64,000 nt of DNA from DASRBN01 sp035294305 (GCA_035294305.1 DATGLD010000014.1:16031-80030); one strand, 5' to 3'; counted from the stretch's first letter, positions 41,201 to 48,984 are shown. The notes: generated by a model not told the origin, from the letters alone. A program made the numbers and translations.

Positions 41201-41325
41201 ATCCCCAATCCTGTCATTAACAACAAATACCAGTGCTGCCGCCAACGCCATAACGCCAGCTCTAGCGTAGAGGTTACAGGTGAAAGACCGGGTGGATGCT
41301 GTCCGGGTTTTGTCGAGCGAGCCAT
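35200..41325 (-). CDS. Giant FtsX/MacB-type permease: two fused tandem copies in one 2,041-residue chain
   Basis: The protein is two homologous permeases of about 1,000 residues in one frame. Copy 1 covers residues 1-1004, ending MSQVLRLSED; copy 2 covers about 1018-2041, ending MSQTLRLSED and the stop. Each copy has an N-terminal anchor (LLLMTGLGIIAAVMIVCAVP; LLLLTCIGITAAVVIVCAVP), a large periplasmic-type MacB core domain, a first FtsX domain (QAEAIAVLRSRGAS; QTAAIAMLRSRGAT), a second extracytoplasmic domain and a second FtsX domain (LTSFAVLRALGTAP; LTNFAVLRALGASP). No ATPase gene is adjacent, so the partner is elsewhere. At residue 1018 IARST mirrors the true MARST start. It lies 214 nt downstream of a sigma/anti-sigma pair on the same strand. 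The family exports or remodels lipids, lipoproteins or peptides; the substrate is unknown. Confidence 0.88.
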   Translation of the reverse strand: MARSTKPGQHPPGLSPVTSTLELALWRWRQHWYLLLMTGLGIIAAVMIVCAVPLFSEVMLTAGLRNTLTATPSSSEMTVGVDSAGLSTHGVEQVGQQVTPVVPKFLKSYLSGPPEREITTPNFGFISPPEGGNLVSLEAFSMHESASHLSIVQGRLPETTSQDVEVAITPETAKELHVGVGSVITIQLSYYTQPAVISIAKGSLFQSGIPLAFHMHVVGLFNVRAGDPYWNGEDFQPFAPDNGPTFYYILASDQQLLNTFQQIAQRHSVDQIFFSKPCHIYWYYHLAPARISINQLNTLINQLTAAKAFIANNFGDPAMILQSPFMQTVQLSGAVFSTPSTPSTLERFRSQMALANLPSSILALQVILLLLFFASMMAQLLVDRQAEAIAVLRSRGASSWQVLGSLITQSIVLSLMALIVGPPLASVAVYFIALHLLPPATQNAINVISNAPLQALLDIRAYAIITALVAIVAMIFFLYRASRVNVVSAGRRRSLLQRLNLDVIAIIIALAGYGISLYLGNVQGLLSAQAQSLISTPLALIGPIFLLLAVVLLFMRFFPFLLHLGSSLAIRMRGAAPMLALAHMARAPRQSVRMTLLLALATAFTIFTLVFIASQNQRSLDMAAYQTGADFSGNFRLDMNILPLSQQTALYKHIPGVISASVGYAEDATVVEGLSALTAPSIPIQIRAVDPSTFARTMIWTPVDSSQSLSSLMAQLLAQRGNAMRTTSVPAIVDAYTWNRLGLHVGASFSVNNTATPGDSLRYIAIAEVQHIPTITNTSTGGVLVDYASLAAVQFQVNRSYLTLNQIWLRTSDDPASLASVRTALSSGNLQLDNLVDRRMLAGTLHSDPLYLNLIGVLILGATAALLLAVAGNLMASWLNVRTRLTSFAVLRALGTAPRQIARVLLWEQGIVYAAALVLGIFFGALLAVTVVPTLVFTSITPSTFISNNDFYALQQIIPVQLVVPASLGIAFLVLIAILVLALVMMMRVILHRSMSQVLRLSEDGRMDFLSREEELFIARSTAVQNNHRRPRRSLAPSLLTLTLWRLRQVRFLLLLTCIGITAAVVIVCAVPLFSTVTTTAGLRGSLTATPTTSEITLDSTTQGLSTGIVQNIQQQFAPIIQHDLANYLSSSTEFTVQGSGFTIVSPVPAKGAYTLNLFGTSMQQAASHITLVQGRFPQVSSGAIETMLTPETAQSLHVTVGSVMTLRADYYTDTQEMFGGPHPVGMLQLHIVGLFNVIPDSFWHGQDFLPISQDSQTSYTLLVPGTSFLAALDSIAAAHNSNVVFSPQTYDLAWRYYLDPSRVNIYQLNSLSDQLYHLQSDIAAKAGPIQNQAQSNGVIVYPYLLQVSLYNPVPNSYQLPATLLQYNNRVAVVNVPIDILSLQIIVLILFFVSLMAGLLVERQTAAIAMLRSRGATTRQIYGFLVMQSIGVGIIALVLGPILALIAIVLISQRMLPTAQQDSLTLLTANPIQAILGVAWYAVVAVLVAVLAMALLLRRAATMDVLALRRETARATQVPFWQRYRLDVIAAVIALIGYGISLYITGIGSLLDSRAQVLVATPLALVAPIFLLIGLILLFLRIFPYLLTWGANITGRNRGAVSMLALAQVARSPRQVVRMTMLLALATAFAIFTLVFSASQIQYSRDIAAYEAGADFSGDIPAAIHVTSLQDVTTKYSGIPDVLSATAGYVGEATSSGTSAATTVDIRAVDSSTFAKTAIWTSQDSTESLSSLMAKLASGQQNGISSNVIPVIADANAMNRLNLKIGTTFSLQVGSGDFSSLNFVVVDQVQHIPTVNDNTSLGAAGDYVPPAGILVDYKTYSSIYDTQIVLANGLKSSAFLPLNHVWLRAKDDANSLAQVRAALNTPRLHLDNLTDRYALEGTLSNDPLYLDLIIILIIGAITALLLAVIGDLLTSWLNVRTRLTNFAVLRALGASPGQVAGVLTWEQAIVYITALILGVVFGVLLSLTVVPALIFTGAPANMTNIDEFYALQHIIPAHIVVPLSLDIVFIVLVMVCVVALGMMARVVLSPSMSQTLRLSED

Positions 41326-41458
41326 CTCTACCTCTAATTTTTATAATTGGGCCATAGCCACTTCTACCACAATAGCCCTTTGTATCAAAGACGCAAAAAG
41401 CGGAAAAGTATTGCCGATTTTCCTTATTATAACCCAAATCTGCTCCCCTGGAGTCACG

Positions 41459-41532
41459 GGTGATTACCTGGAAGCTGGTAAGACTTTGCGATTGGGATGG
41501 GTGGGACAATTTCAGACTTCCAGGTAATCACC
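41459..41532. repeat. 16-bp inverted repeat between anti-sigma gene and permease
   Basis: GGTGATTACCTGGAAG (41459-41474) is repeated exactly in inverse at 41517-41532, with 42 nt between. It lies just past the stop of the anti-sigma gene (41540) and upstream of the permease gene. It may be a terminator for the first or an operator-like site for the second; no T-run follows. Confidence 0.5.
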
Positions 41533-41539
41533 AGACGAG

Positions 41540-43120
41540 TCATGAAGAATACAACTCGACGAGTGTCCGCGACGAAGAGAACGCGCTGACCTGAACGGTT
41601 CCTACAACCCACAGTTCCCCAGTATGAGGAACCTGAACGATAGCATACAGAATGTTGCTATCCGTGCCAAAATCTGTATTTTTAACCACGCTCCACTGCT
41701 TCCCATTCCAGTGTTCGACCAGGGTCAGCGACTCCTGTCCGGGATACCGGCTGCGCGGCGAATAACCAACCGCCCAAACATCATTTGACGAACGTGCGAC
41801 CACGTCGGTAAGTTGGTTGCCACCTACACCCGGATCAGGACTGCTCACAATGCTCCACTGCTTCCCATTCCAGTGTTCGATCAACGTCTTGATGATGCTG
41901 GAATCGCTTCCACTTGTAAAGAAGCCGACAGCCCAGATATCGTTTGAAGAAACGATAGATAATCCGCTCAGTACCTGCTCATTTGCTCCGGCAAGAGTCG
42001 GACTTGAGACAATGCTCCATTGCTGGCCGTTCCAGTGTTCGAACAAAATCAGGTTCCCGCTATTGTAATAGCCACTATTAGAGCTATACCCCACTGTCCA
42101 GATATCATTCGCCGAGACAGCCGCAACTTTGTAGAGAATATTCTGGGCTAGCGTTCCATTCGGGCTGGGTACGATGCTCCAGCGGCTGCCGTCCCAGTGT
42201 TCGATCAACGTTTTCGAGGTCGAGGTTTCCAGGTCTAACGTGTACCCCACCGTCCAGATATCATTGGCCGAGACAGCGGCGATTGAGGAAAGATCGCTCT
42301 GGTCAAATTGAGGCCTGGGACTCCGCACAATCCTCCACTGCTTCCCATCCCAGCGTTCGATCAGGGTATTCATCACCTGCTTATCCCAGCTATAGCCTAC
42401 CGCCCAGACATCATTTGACGAGATAGCAGCAATTCCCTCCAGTCCAAAATCGCCATCCCCAGGCTTTGGATTCGGCACAATCCTCCACCGCGTTCCATCC
42501 CAGTGTTCGATTAGAGCGCTTTTTACGACAGTGTTTTGCTGTATGCTGCCATTGGAGGAAGTTCCTACCGCCCAGGCATCACTGGATGTGAGAGCAGCCA
42601 CGCTGCCAAGTTGATTCTGGAATGTCCCGACATTTGGGCTGGGGACAACTTTCCAGGTATATACCGGGCCAGACTCCGTGATTGTTCCATGATTATGCAA
42701 AGCCAGCACTGTCAGAAATGTACCGAGCAGCGCCACCACAACCAGCACAGCCGCAAGAGCTTGCCCGCTCACTCGAAAACGAGATGAATGACGCATGCTG
42801 CGTGATGACCCACCGGCTGTGGTCGCGATCTGCTCTCGCTGCTCGCTCTCTTTCACAAACGGAGTAGATGCCAGAGAGCTACCGTGCGCATCCCACACAT
42901 AGAGTAAGCGCGCGGGTATTGCCGGCAGCGGTTTAACGTCTGGCAATTGTTCCAGATATCTTCCCATTGCCTCGTACTCAGTGCGCACGGCAGCGCATGC
43001 GTGGCAGGATGCGATATGTGTTTCAAGAGCCATTCGCTCAAAAGGCGCGAGGTCATCTGGATGGGTCGCGGCCAGCTTCTCGGCCCAGAAAGCGCATGGG
43101 AATTGCTCCGTTGATTTCAT
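41540..43120 (-). CDS. Anti-sigma factor with zinc finger, membrane helix and extracellular seven-bladed propeller
   Basis: A 526-residue protein. Residues 1-60 hold a ZAS-type zinc finger, with HIASCHAC giving the H-x3-C-x2-C motif. A membrane helix near 125-145 (ALAAVLVVVALLGTFLTVLA) follows. The exported 380 residues are kelch-like repeats with the pattern SSNDVWAVGY, then LIEHWDGKQWRIV. Six complete repeats plus split end pieces are seen: the first strand WKVVPSPN precedes repeat 1 and the last TLVELYSS closes it, a velcro-type closure giving seven blades. Its start overlaps the stop of the sigma factor by 4 nt (ATGA), the standard sigma/anti-sigma arrangement. The propeller presumably senses an external ligand that releases the sigma factor. 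Confidence 0.88.
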   Translation of the reverse strand: MKSTEQFPCAFWAEKLAATHPDDLAPFERMALETHIASCHACAAVRTEYEAMGRYLEQLPDVKPLPAIPARLLYVWDAHGSSLASTPFVKESEQREQIATTAGGSSRSMRHSSRFRVSGQALAAVLVVVALLGTFLTVLALHNHGTITESGPVYTWKVVPSPNVGTFQNQLGSVAALTSSDAWAVGTSSNGSIQQNTVVKSALIEHWDGTRWRIVPNPKPGDGDFGLEGIAAISSNDVWAVGYSWDKQVMNTLIERWDGKQWRIVRSPRPQFDQSDLSSIAAVSANDIWTVGYTLDLETSTSKTLIEHWDGSRWSIVPSPNGTLAQNILYKVAAVSANDIWTVGYSSNSGYYNSGNLILFEHWNGQQWSIVSSPTLAGANEQVLSGLSIVSSNDIWAVGFFTSGSDSSIIKTLIEHWNGKQWSIVSSPDPGVGGNQLTDVVARSSNDVWAVGYSPRSRYPGQESLTLVEHWNGKQWSVVKNTDFGTDSNILYAIVQVPHTGELWVVGTVQVSAFSSSRTLVELYSS

Positions 43121-43704
43121 CGCAAAGGCTCTCCTTTCAAGCGCCGGTATTCAAGGCGAAATTGCTCGCGCCCGCGGCTGACGTATGCGCTGACACTTTT
43201 TTCGCTGATACCCAGCACGGCGGCGATTTCGCGTTGCGAGAAACCGGCAACATGCTGCAAGAGCAGGCACGTACGGCTCTGCGGTGAGAGCATTGCCAGA
43301 ATTTTCGCAATACATTCCCGCTCTCCTGCTTGCTCCTCTGGTCCCGCAACTTTCAAAACACCCGTAGAGGTTTCCTTTTCGTGGTCGGCCCAGGGCAACA
43401 TGCGGATCAATCGTTCACGCTTGAGATATGAACGGGCAACATTGGTGGCAATGCGGTAGAGCCAGGGACGAAAGGCAATCTCCCCCTGTAACTTCGGCAG
43501 GCCTTTCCAGGCCCGGACAAACGTCTCCTGGGCAAGGTCGCATCCCACCTCGTCATTACCGGCAAGGTGCGCAAGATACTTACAAATAGGACCGTTGTAG
43601 AGTGCAAATAATTGCGCGAAGGCCTTCTGATCTCCCGCGCGCGCGGATTCCAGCGTCTCTGCCAGCCCTGTACTGGTAGAATCGGGGGGCAATGATTGCG
43701 CCAT
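43117..43704 (-). CDS. ECF-type RNA polymerase sigma factor
   Basis: A 195-residue group 4 sigma factor. Region 2 spans about residues 25-95 with LFALYNGPICKYLAHLAG, DLAQETFVRAWKGL and FRPWLYRIATNVARSYL. Region 4 spans about 130-190 with LSPQSRTCLLLQHVAGFSQR, EIAAVLGISEKSVSAYVSRG as helix-turn-helix. AGGAG lies at suitable distance before the ATG at 43704. It is cotranscribed with its membrane anti-sigma partner (4-nt overlap). A target promoter could not be identified with confidence; GGAAAC occurs upstream of the gene but no clean -10 follows. The giant permease downstream is a candidate target. Confidence 0.92.
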   Translation of the reverse strand: MAQSLPPDSTSTGLAETLESARAGDQKAFAQLFALYNGPICKYLAHLAGNDEVGCDLAQETFVRAWKGLPKLQGEIAFRPWLYRIATNVARSYLKRERLIRMLPWADHEKETSTGVLKVAGPEEQAGERECIAKILAMLSPQSRTCLLLQHVAGFSQREIAAVLGISEKSVSAYVSRGREQFRLEYRRLKGEPLR

Positions 43705-43823
43705 CGGCCCTTCTCCTGCAATAAGTTTGAGATGAAAGAGTGTCGACAGTTTCCTTCCTTTTCTCTATCCTTATAACTCTGGAAAAGGGCCAAACCCTGT
43801 GATTTCTCAGAAGAAACGCTGGA

Positions 43824-45455
43824 TTAATCTGCCAGCGTCGTCGATTGCACCTGGTGGCGGGCGCGCAGCACCTTTTTATCGAACTTGCCCACGCTGGTCT
43901 TCGGAATGGCATCGATGAAGATCACATCATCTGGCAGCCACCATTTGGCAACTTTGGGACGCAGGTACTCAATAATCTCATCTTTCGTGATTTGTCCGGC
44001 ATAATCGGGCCTGGGCACTACATAGGCGACGGGGCGCTCATCCCACTTTGGATGAGGGATACCGATCACACACGCCTCAAAAACCTTTGGATGGCCCATA
44101 ATCAGGCCTTCGACCTCGACCGAGGAGATCCACTCACCACCGGATTTCACCAGGTCTTTGGTACGGTCAACCAGCTGGATGATGCCATCTTCGTCGACGA
44201 CCGCCACATCACCCGTGCGCAGCCAGCCAGCGACAAACTTCTCACCGGTCGCGGGATCACCATAGTAAGCGCGCGCAATCCAGGGGCCGCGCACCTGCAG
44301 TTCACCAAAAGTGGTATTATCCCAGGGTACTTCCTCGCCTGTATCCATGTTCACCACACGGAAATCAACACCGGGCAGCACCGTACCCTGCCGCGCCTTG
44401 ATACGAAATTGCTCGTCAAGCGGCCAATCTTTCTGGTAGCTGCGCAGCTTGGAGAGCGAAGCTAGCGGCGAAGTTTCCGTCATACCCCAGGCATGAACGA
44501 TGTTGATATTCTTGCGATAAAGCCCCTCGATCAGCGAGCGAGGAACCGCCGACCCGCCGCAATAAATAGCGCGCAACGAAGAAAGGTCTATCTCCTGTTT
44601 ATCAAGCACGCTTAAGAGCCCGATCCAGATTGTCGGTACACCTGCTGTAACGGTCACTCGCTCATCGGATATAAGATGCGCGATACGAGCGGGGTCCATG
44701 AAGCGGCCTGGGAAGACGAGCTTCGAACCCATCATGACAGCGGCATGCGGAAAGCCCCAGGCATTGGCATGGAACATAGGAACAACCGGCAAAACTGTGT
44801 CCTGTTCAGAAAGGCCCGCGCCATCAGCCAGTCCAACGCCCATTGAATGAAGGAATACCGAGCGATGGCTATAAATTACACCCTTAGGGTTGCCGGTGGT
44901 GCCAGAGGTATAGCACATAGCGGCAGCCGTATTCTCATCGAGCCGCGGCCACTCGTACTTCTCGGGTTGCCCGCCGATGAGGGTTTCATAGTCAACGGAG
45001 GGCTGCAGCTTGCCTGTAGAGTTGGGCGCATCGCCCATAATCACATACAGCTTCACCGTCTTTAGCTGATCCACAAGTCCTTCCAGGATGGGCACCAGGT
45101 CCCCATCAACAAAGATCATTTGATCTTCAGCATTATTGACGATGTAGACCAGTTGATCCGCAAACAGGCGTATATTCAGCGTGTGCAGAACCGCGCCCAT
45201 ACAGGGAATACCGAAATACAGTTCGAGGTGCCGGTAGGTGTTCCAACCAAAGGTCGCAACGCGGTCGCCCTCCTTGATGCCCGCGTTATGAAGCGCATGA
45301 GCGAGTTGCTGAGTACGTTTCCCCCACTCAGCGAAGGTGTAGCGATGCAATCCGCTCTCGGTGAGCGTGACAACTTCCTTGCGGGAAAAAATACGAACGG
45401 CACGATCGAAACAATGCTGCAACGTCAATGGATAATCCATCATCAAACCTTGCAT
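43824..45455 (-). CDS. Long-chain fatty-acid/medium-chain acyl-CoA ligase (AMP-binding)
   Basis: A 543-residue adenylate-forming enzyme of the FadD type that would activate a fatty or aryl acid with ATP and CoA. The P-loop-like motif is YTSGTTGNPKGVIYSHRS near residue 180, followed by AWGMTETSPLASLSK near 325 (A5 motif), GWLRTGDVAVVDEDG near 410 (A7) and DRTKDLVKSGGEWISSVEVE near 430 (A8). The catalytic Lys is in PKTSVGKFDKKVLR near 525. AGGAGG lies 8 nt before the ATG at 45455, fixing the start. Substrate length cannot be deduced. The 119-nt gap to the sigma factor gene shows no clear terminator. It may work with the acyl-CoA carboxylase at the window start, but that is only speculation. Confidence 0.93.
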   Translation of the reverse strand: MQGLMMDYPLTLQHCFDRAVRIFSRKEVVTLTESGLHRYTFAEWGKRTQQLAHALHNAGIKEGDRVATFGWNTYRHLELYFGIPCMGAVLHTLNIRLFADQLVYIVNNAEDQMIFVDGDLVPILEGLVDQLKTVKLYVIMGDAPNSTGKLQPSVDYETLIGGQPEKYEWPRLDENTAAAMCYTSGTTGNPKGVIYSHRSVFLHSMGVGLADGAGLSEQDTVLPVVPMFHANAWGFPHAAVMMGSKLVFPGRFMDPARIAHLISDERVTVTAGVPTIWIGLLSVLDKQEIDLSSLRAIYCGGSAVPRSLIEGLYRKNINIVHAWGMTETSPLASLSKLRSYQKDWPLDEQFRIKARQGTVLPGVDFRVVNMDTGEEVPWDNTTFGELQVRGPWIARAYYGDPATGEKFVAGWLRTGDVAVVDEDGIIQLVDRTKDLVKSGGEWISSVEVEGLIMGHPKVFEACVIGIPHPKWDERPVAYVVPRPDYAGQITKDEIIEYLRPKVAKWWLPDDVIFIDAIPKTSVGKFDKKVLRARHQVQSTTLAD

Positions 45456-45802
45456 ACTACATACCTCCTGTGTGAACCTGCCCTCTAAGGAGCGCCACGT
45501 CTATTACCTTACCCTGCTACAAAAAACTGAAGCCGGTTTCATCTATTGTTCTATTCTACAAGCCCGACCTGATAACCGCAATGCCTTTGCAAACTGGTTC
45601 TCGATCTCAAAAACCTGTAAAAAACATGAGCTTAAATTAGAAATTGCTGAGAATTTTTTAGAACCCTCAAAATCATATTGCTCATGAGCAGCTTATTTGT
45701 TATGCTGATTATTAGAGGTTATGGTTTTCCTGTATCCTTTGCTGCGGATGAGGCGTGTCTATTTATGTATTTTGTAGCGCGTCACATTAAGGATAAGTAC
45801 AC

Positions 45803-45820
45803 AAAGTTGTGCAACTTTTT
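45803..45820 (+). terminator. Small AAAGTT/AACTTT hairpin with T-run in a 492-nt gene-free stretch
   Basis: AAAGTT-GTGC-AACTTT followed by further T residues forms a short terminator-like hairpin. It lies in 45456-45947, an AT-rich divergent gap between the acyl-CoA ligase and the KGG gene. Nothing else in this gap is convincing; the ORF at 45472-45687 has no family match or ribosome site. Confidence 0.3.
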
Positions 45821-45947
45821 GCACTGATGAGCCGTATATTTAGAAGGAGTACACAAGAAAGTAGCAAGCAAGTAACAAGTAGGGGATGATGTTGTATTGC
45901 GTTTCAAGCCTTTTGCAATTATTTTTTCAATATGAGAGGAGCCTGAA

Positions 45948-46154
45948 ATGATTTTACATACTACTAACAGACGACCACGTGGCCTGGCTGCGATGAGCCT
46001 GGAACGCCGGAGAGAGATTGCCAGTAAAGGTGGGCGTACATCACAGGCGCGAGGAACCGCGCATCAATGGACGGCGGAAGAGGCCTCTGCCGCAGGTAAG
46101 AAAGGGAGCGCGCGTTACGCACTGAGAAAGGCCAATAGTTCCGCCCAGTCATAG
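45948..46154 (+). CDS. Small KGG-motif (general stress) protein
   Basis: A 68-residue, strongly basic protein. Two KGG-type modules are seen: MSLERRREIASKGGRTS near residues 16-32 and EEASAAGKKGSARYA near 45-59. These repeats define the YciG/GsiB-like stress-induced family of hydrophilic proteins. AGAGGAG lies 7 nt before the ATG. It sits alone between two long intergenic regions, followed by a 15-bp hairpin at 46218-46257. The short length, basic charge and repeat fit a stress-induced nucleic-acid- or membrane-associated protein; direct function is unknown. Confidence 0.75.
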   Translation: MILHTTNRRPRGLAAMSLERRREIASKGGRTSQARGTAHQWTAEEASAAGKKGSARYALRKANSSAQS

Positions 46155-46217
46155 TTATTCATCTCTTTGGACATAGAAACTGGTTTAGGGAGTTTTACAA
46201 AAGGGATGCTCAGATAG

Positions 46218-46257
46218 CAAGCGGCCAGATAGACGTATGTTACTATCTGGCCGCTTG
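46218..46257 (+). terminator. Terminator of the KGG gene
   Basis: CAAGCGGCCAGATAG (46218-46232) pairs perfectly with 46243-46257 across a 10-nt loop, followed by TTCTT. It lies 64 nt after the stop codon. Further on, in 46399-46416, a weaker CCAAC/GTTGG hairpin with six T on the minus strand may terminate folC; the rest of 46258-46446 is empty. Confidence 0.6.
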
Positions 46258-46446
46258 TTCTTGCCGCTTCTCTGTGGGAGAGTAGAGCGGCACACCCGAA
46301 CATGTCAAGGACAAATGCATCATGCTATATTTCGTGGTCTGATAATCCACGGTGGGCGCATAGCATCGCTTAGTTTCGCCTCTCAAAAAAGTAATACGCC
46401 AACCATGCAAAGTTGGATTGCATCAATTTTATTGTGGAATTTGAGA

Positions 46447-47874
46447 TCATCCATTTTCATGGTCGAGCCCATGAATATCCTCCCTTGCCACCTTATCCCC
46501 ACGCGCAGCCGCCCATTGTAAAACCTCTGCCGCAACATATAACGAACCGGTAGCACAGACCAAATCGTTGCTCTCCGCCAGGCTAAGTGCCAGTTCCATA
46601 GCAGCATTGCTATTTTCTGAAGTATAAACACTTACGTTGGGGGCCTGGGCCGCAAAAATAGCCCGCATCTCTTCGATTGAAGCCCCACGCGGATTTTTCA
46701 TTCGTGTCAAAACAACGGCATCCACTCCTGCCAGAGCCTGTACGATGCCAACCAGGTCTTTGTCACGATTCACACTCAGCACAGTGATGAGCTTGCGCCA
46801 GGAAAACGAAGTGCGTAGCGCCTGCATCAACTTTTGCATAGAATCGGCATTGTGCGCGCCATCAACCACAATCACCGGATTATGCCCGACAACCTCAATG
46901 CGTGCGGGCCAATGGACTAAGCGCAATCCTTCGCGTAATGCCTTCTCATCCCACCTGACGCCCTTCTTGTTCAGATTGTCGAGGGCTGCGAGCGCGGCCG
47001 TGGCATTTTCAAGCTGGTGCTCACCGACCAGTGGGATTTCCAGGCCTGAATACGTCTTTTCCGGCGCCCAGATAGTGAAGCGCTGGCGATCCTCAAAACG
47101 CTGCTCCAGCTGGTAGCGATAGCTGGTTGCCGGTAATTGTCCCGCATCGACTTCTGCCTGCGCGGGATCGTTCTCAAGTGGACCGGCGCGCACAAGTTCG
47201 GCATTCCGTTTGCGACTGACGGCGGCAATAGCAAGTAAAGCCTCTGGAGACTGGGCAGAAGTAACAATCACCCCATCCGATTTGATAATACCAGCCTTTT
47301 CGGTCGCAATCTGCGTCAGTGTATTTCCCAGCACCTGCATATGATCGTAACTGATCGAAGTAATCACCGAGACGAGCGGCTGTGTGACATTGGTCGCGTC
47401 CAATCGCCCGCCTAAGCCAACTTCGAGGACGGCATGTTGCACTTGCTTGCGCGCGAAATAGAGGAACATCAGGGCAGTCGCTACCTGGTATGTGTTATAT
47501 GGAACGGCGCCAGGGGTTTGCTCGATCTTCTCAACGGCAGCGCGGACCTGTGGCAGCAGTTCAGCAAATTCTTCCTCGCTGATGAGGCGGCCATTGATAC
47601 GAATGCGCTCGCGAAAAGTGTGCAGGTCGGGCTGCGTATAGAGGCCGGTGCGCCATCCTGCCTCACGCAAGACACGCTCGATCATAGCCGCCGTCGACCC
47701 CTTGCCTTTCGTGCCCGCAATCAATGTGCTGCCATAGCTTGTATGTGGATTGCCCAGCGCCTCAAGCAGCAGCTCTTCGCGCGACAAATTCCCCTCGCGA
47801 TTGCGCGTATACACTCCGCTACGTTCAAAATCGCTCAGGCTATAAAGGTAGGATAAGGCTTCTTTATAATTCAT
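46447..47874 (-). CDS. folC: Bifunctional folylpolyglutamate/dihydrofolate synthase FolC
   Basis: A 475-residue Mur-ligase-type enzyme that adds glutamate to folates. The ATP loop is GTKGKGSTAAMIERVL near residue 53, the folate/omega-loop segment LYTQPDLHTFRERIRING follows near 78, and VLEVGLGGRLDATN near 147 is the FolC signature. Catalytic His and Lys region SISYDHMQVLGNTLTQIA and EKAGIIK lie near 170-190, and VIVVDGAHNADSM near 330 starts the C-terminal domain. The length is somewhat above the 420-440 average because of a loop near residues 215-235. It follows folP by 141 nt on the same strand, forming a small folate unit. Confidence 0.95.
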   Translation of the reverse strand: MNYKEALSYLYSLSDFERSGVYTRNREGNLSREELLLEALGNPHTSYGSTLIAGTKGKGSTAAMIERVLREAGWRTGLYTQPDLHTFRERIRINGRLISEEEFAELLPQVRAAVEKIEQTPGAVPYNTYQVATALMFLYFARKQVQHAVLEVGLGGRLDATNVTQPLVSVITSISYDHMQVLGNTLTQIATEKAGIIKSDGVIVTSAQSPEALLAIAAVSRKRNAELVRAGPLENDPAQAEVDAGQLPATSYRYQLEQRFEDRQRFTIWAPEKTYSGLEIPLVGEHQLENATAALAALDNLNKKGVRWDEKALREGLRLVHWPARIEVVGHNPVIVVDGAHNADSMQKLMQALRTSFSWRKLITVLSVNRDKDLVGIVQALAGVDAVVLTRMKNPRGASIEEMRAIFAAQAPNVSVYTSENSNAAMELALSLAESNDLVCATGSLYVAAEVLQWAAARGDKVAREDIHGLDHENG

Positions 47875-48015
47875 GGTTGTTATCCTTTAGAGGATAGGAG
47901 TCAGATTAGCCAGCTGTGGCCGGCAATGGCCTTTGACAGCCACCACCGCTAATCGCTCTCGTCACATCATCTGCCTGCTCATGTCATCATGACCGGCTCT
48001 GATCGCGAAAAATCA

Positions 48016-48876
48016 TTATCGGCCACGCACAATAGCATCGCTCATCTTTACAACACGCACCATCTCATGTACATCATGCACGCGCACGATATCCGCTCCT
48101 TGAGCGATACCCAGCGCGACACTGGCCGCCGTACCCTCCAGGCGCTCTGATACGGGCAAACCGCCCAACACGTGACCAATAGTGGATTTGCGTGATGTAC
48201 CAAGCAGGATTGGCCGGCCCAGGACGCGCAGTTCACCCAGACGACGCAGCAAAGCCAGGTTCTCTTCCGGCGTCGTGCCAAAGCCAATCCCAGGATCAAT
48301 GATAATACGCTCCCATTCCACTCCTGCCGCTAGTGCCAGGTCAATGCTGTGAGCAAGAAAACGCACCACATCGCTGACAATCTCACGCTTCTGATAGCCG
48401 CGCATATTTGCCATCAACACGACGGGGACGCCACGTTCGCTTACTAATGCTGCCATATCAGGGTCGCGACGCAACGCCCAGATATCATTCACGATACATG
48501 CTCCCGCATCCAACGCCTGCCTCGCGACCTCAGCTTTATAGGTGTCGATAGAGATCAGAATTTCCGCTGGTAATGCCGCGTGAAGTGCCTCAATGACGGG
48601 TATTACGCGCGCGAGTTCTATCTCGATGGAAACAGGCTCAGCATAGGGCCGCGTCGATTCGCCACCCACATCGATCAACATTGCTCCTTCGGCAACGAAT
48701 TTCCGGCCCCTGGCAACGGCACGCTCGACAATTTGCTCCCGCGACAATGTCTCTTCCGATAATCCATCACCTGAAAAGGAGTCGGGAGTGATATTCAGAA
48801 TAGCCATAACATACGTCTGCTGGCCCCATTCGAGTCGATGATTGGCCCAGATTGTTGGTGGTAGCGATCTCTTCAT
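48016..48876 (-). CDS. folP: Dihydropteroate synthase FolP
   Basis: A 286-residue TIM-barrel enzyme that condenses p-aminobenzoate with dihydropterin pyrophosphate. The first signature is AILNITPDSFSGDGL near residue 25, the second IDVGGESTRPYAEPVS near 63. Other conserved elements are ISIDTYKAEVAR near 110, IVNDIWALRRDP near 132, DPGIGFGTTPEENLALLRRL near 192 and GTSRKSTIG near 223. The C-terminus has VHDVHEMVRVVKM, with the usual RVHDV. Start by the ATG at 48876; Shine-Dalgarno is weak. A TA- and GC-mixed 224-nt gap separates it from the divergent zinc-finger gene and contains a repeat half-copy. Confidence 0.95.
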   Translation of the reverse strand: MKRSLPPTIWANHRLEWGQQTYVMAILNITPDSFSGDGLSEETLSREQIVERAVARGRKFVAEGAMLIDVGGESTRPYAEPVSIEIELARVIPVIEALHAALPAEILISIDTYKAEVARQALDAGACIVNDIWALRRDPDMAALVSERGVPVVLMANMRGYQKREIVSDVVRFLAHSIDLALAAGVEWERIIIDPGIGFGTTPEENLALLRRLGELRVLGRPILLGTSRKSTIGHVLGGLPVSERLEGTAASVALGIAQGADIVRVHDVHEMVRVVKMSDAIVRGR

Positions 48877-48923
48877 AGCTTCATGATATCCCTTTTGATG
48901 GGCGATTTACAAGATAGGGGCAT

Positions 48924-48950
48924 GTCATTCTTCGCTTCACTCAGAATCTC
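48924..48950. repeat. Diverged half-copy of the 27,690-27,758 palindrome arm
   Basis: This 27-nt stretch matches the right arm of the hairpin at 27731-27757 at 23 of 27 positions, beginning GTCATTCTTCGC and ending GAATCTC. It has no inverse partner here. It suggests a dispersed repeat family in intergenic DNA of this genome. Confidence 0.6.
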
Positions 48951-48984
48951 TGTCTCATTTAGAGGTAACACCGATTTTCTTACG

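Noticed and set aside
45472..45687. 71-codon plus-strand ORF upstream of the KGG gene
   Set aside because: No family match or Shine-Dalgarno; overlaps the start region of the divergent acyl-CoA ligase gene.
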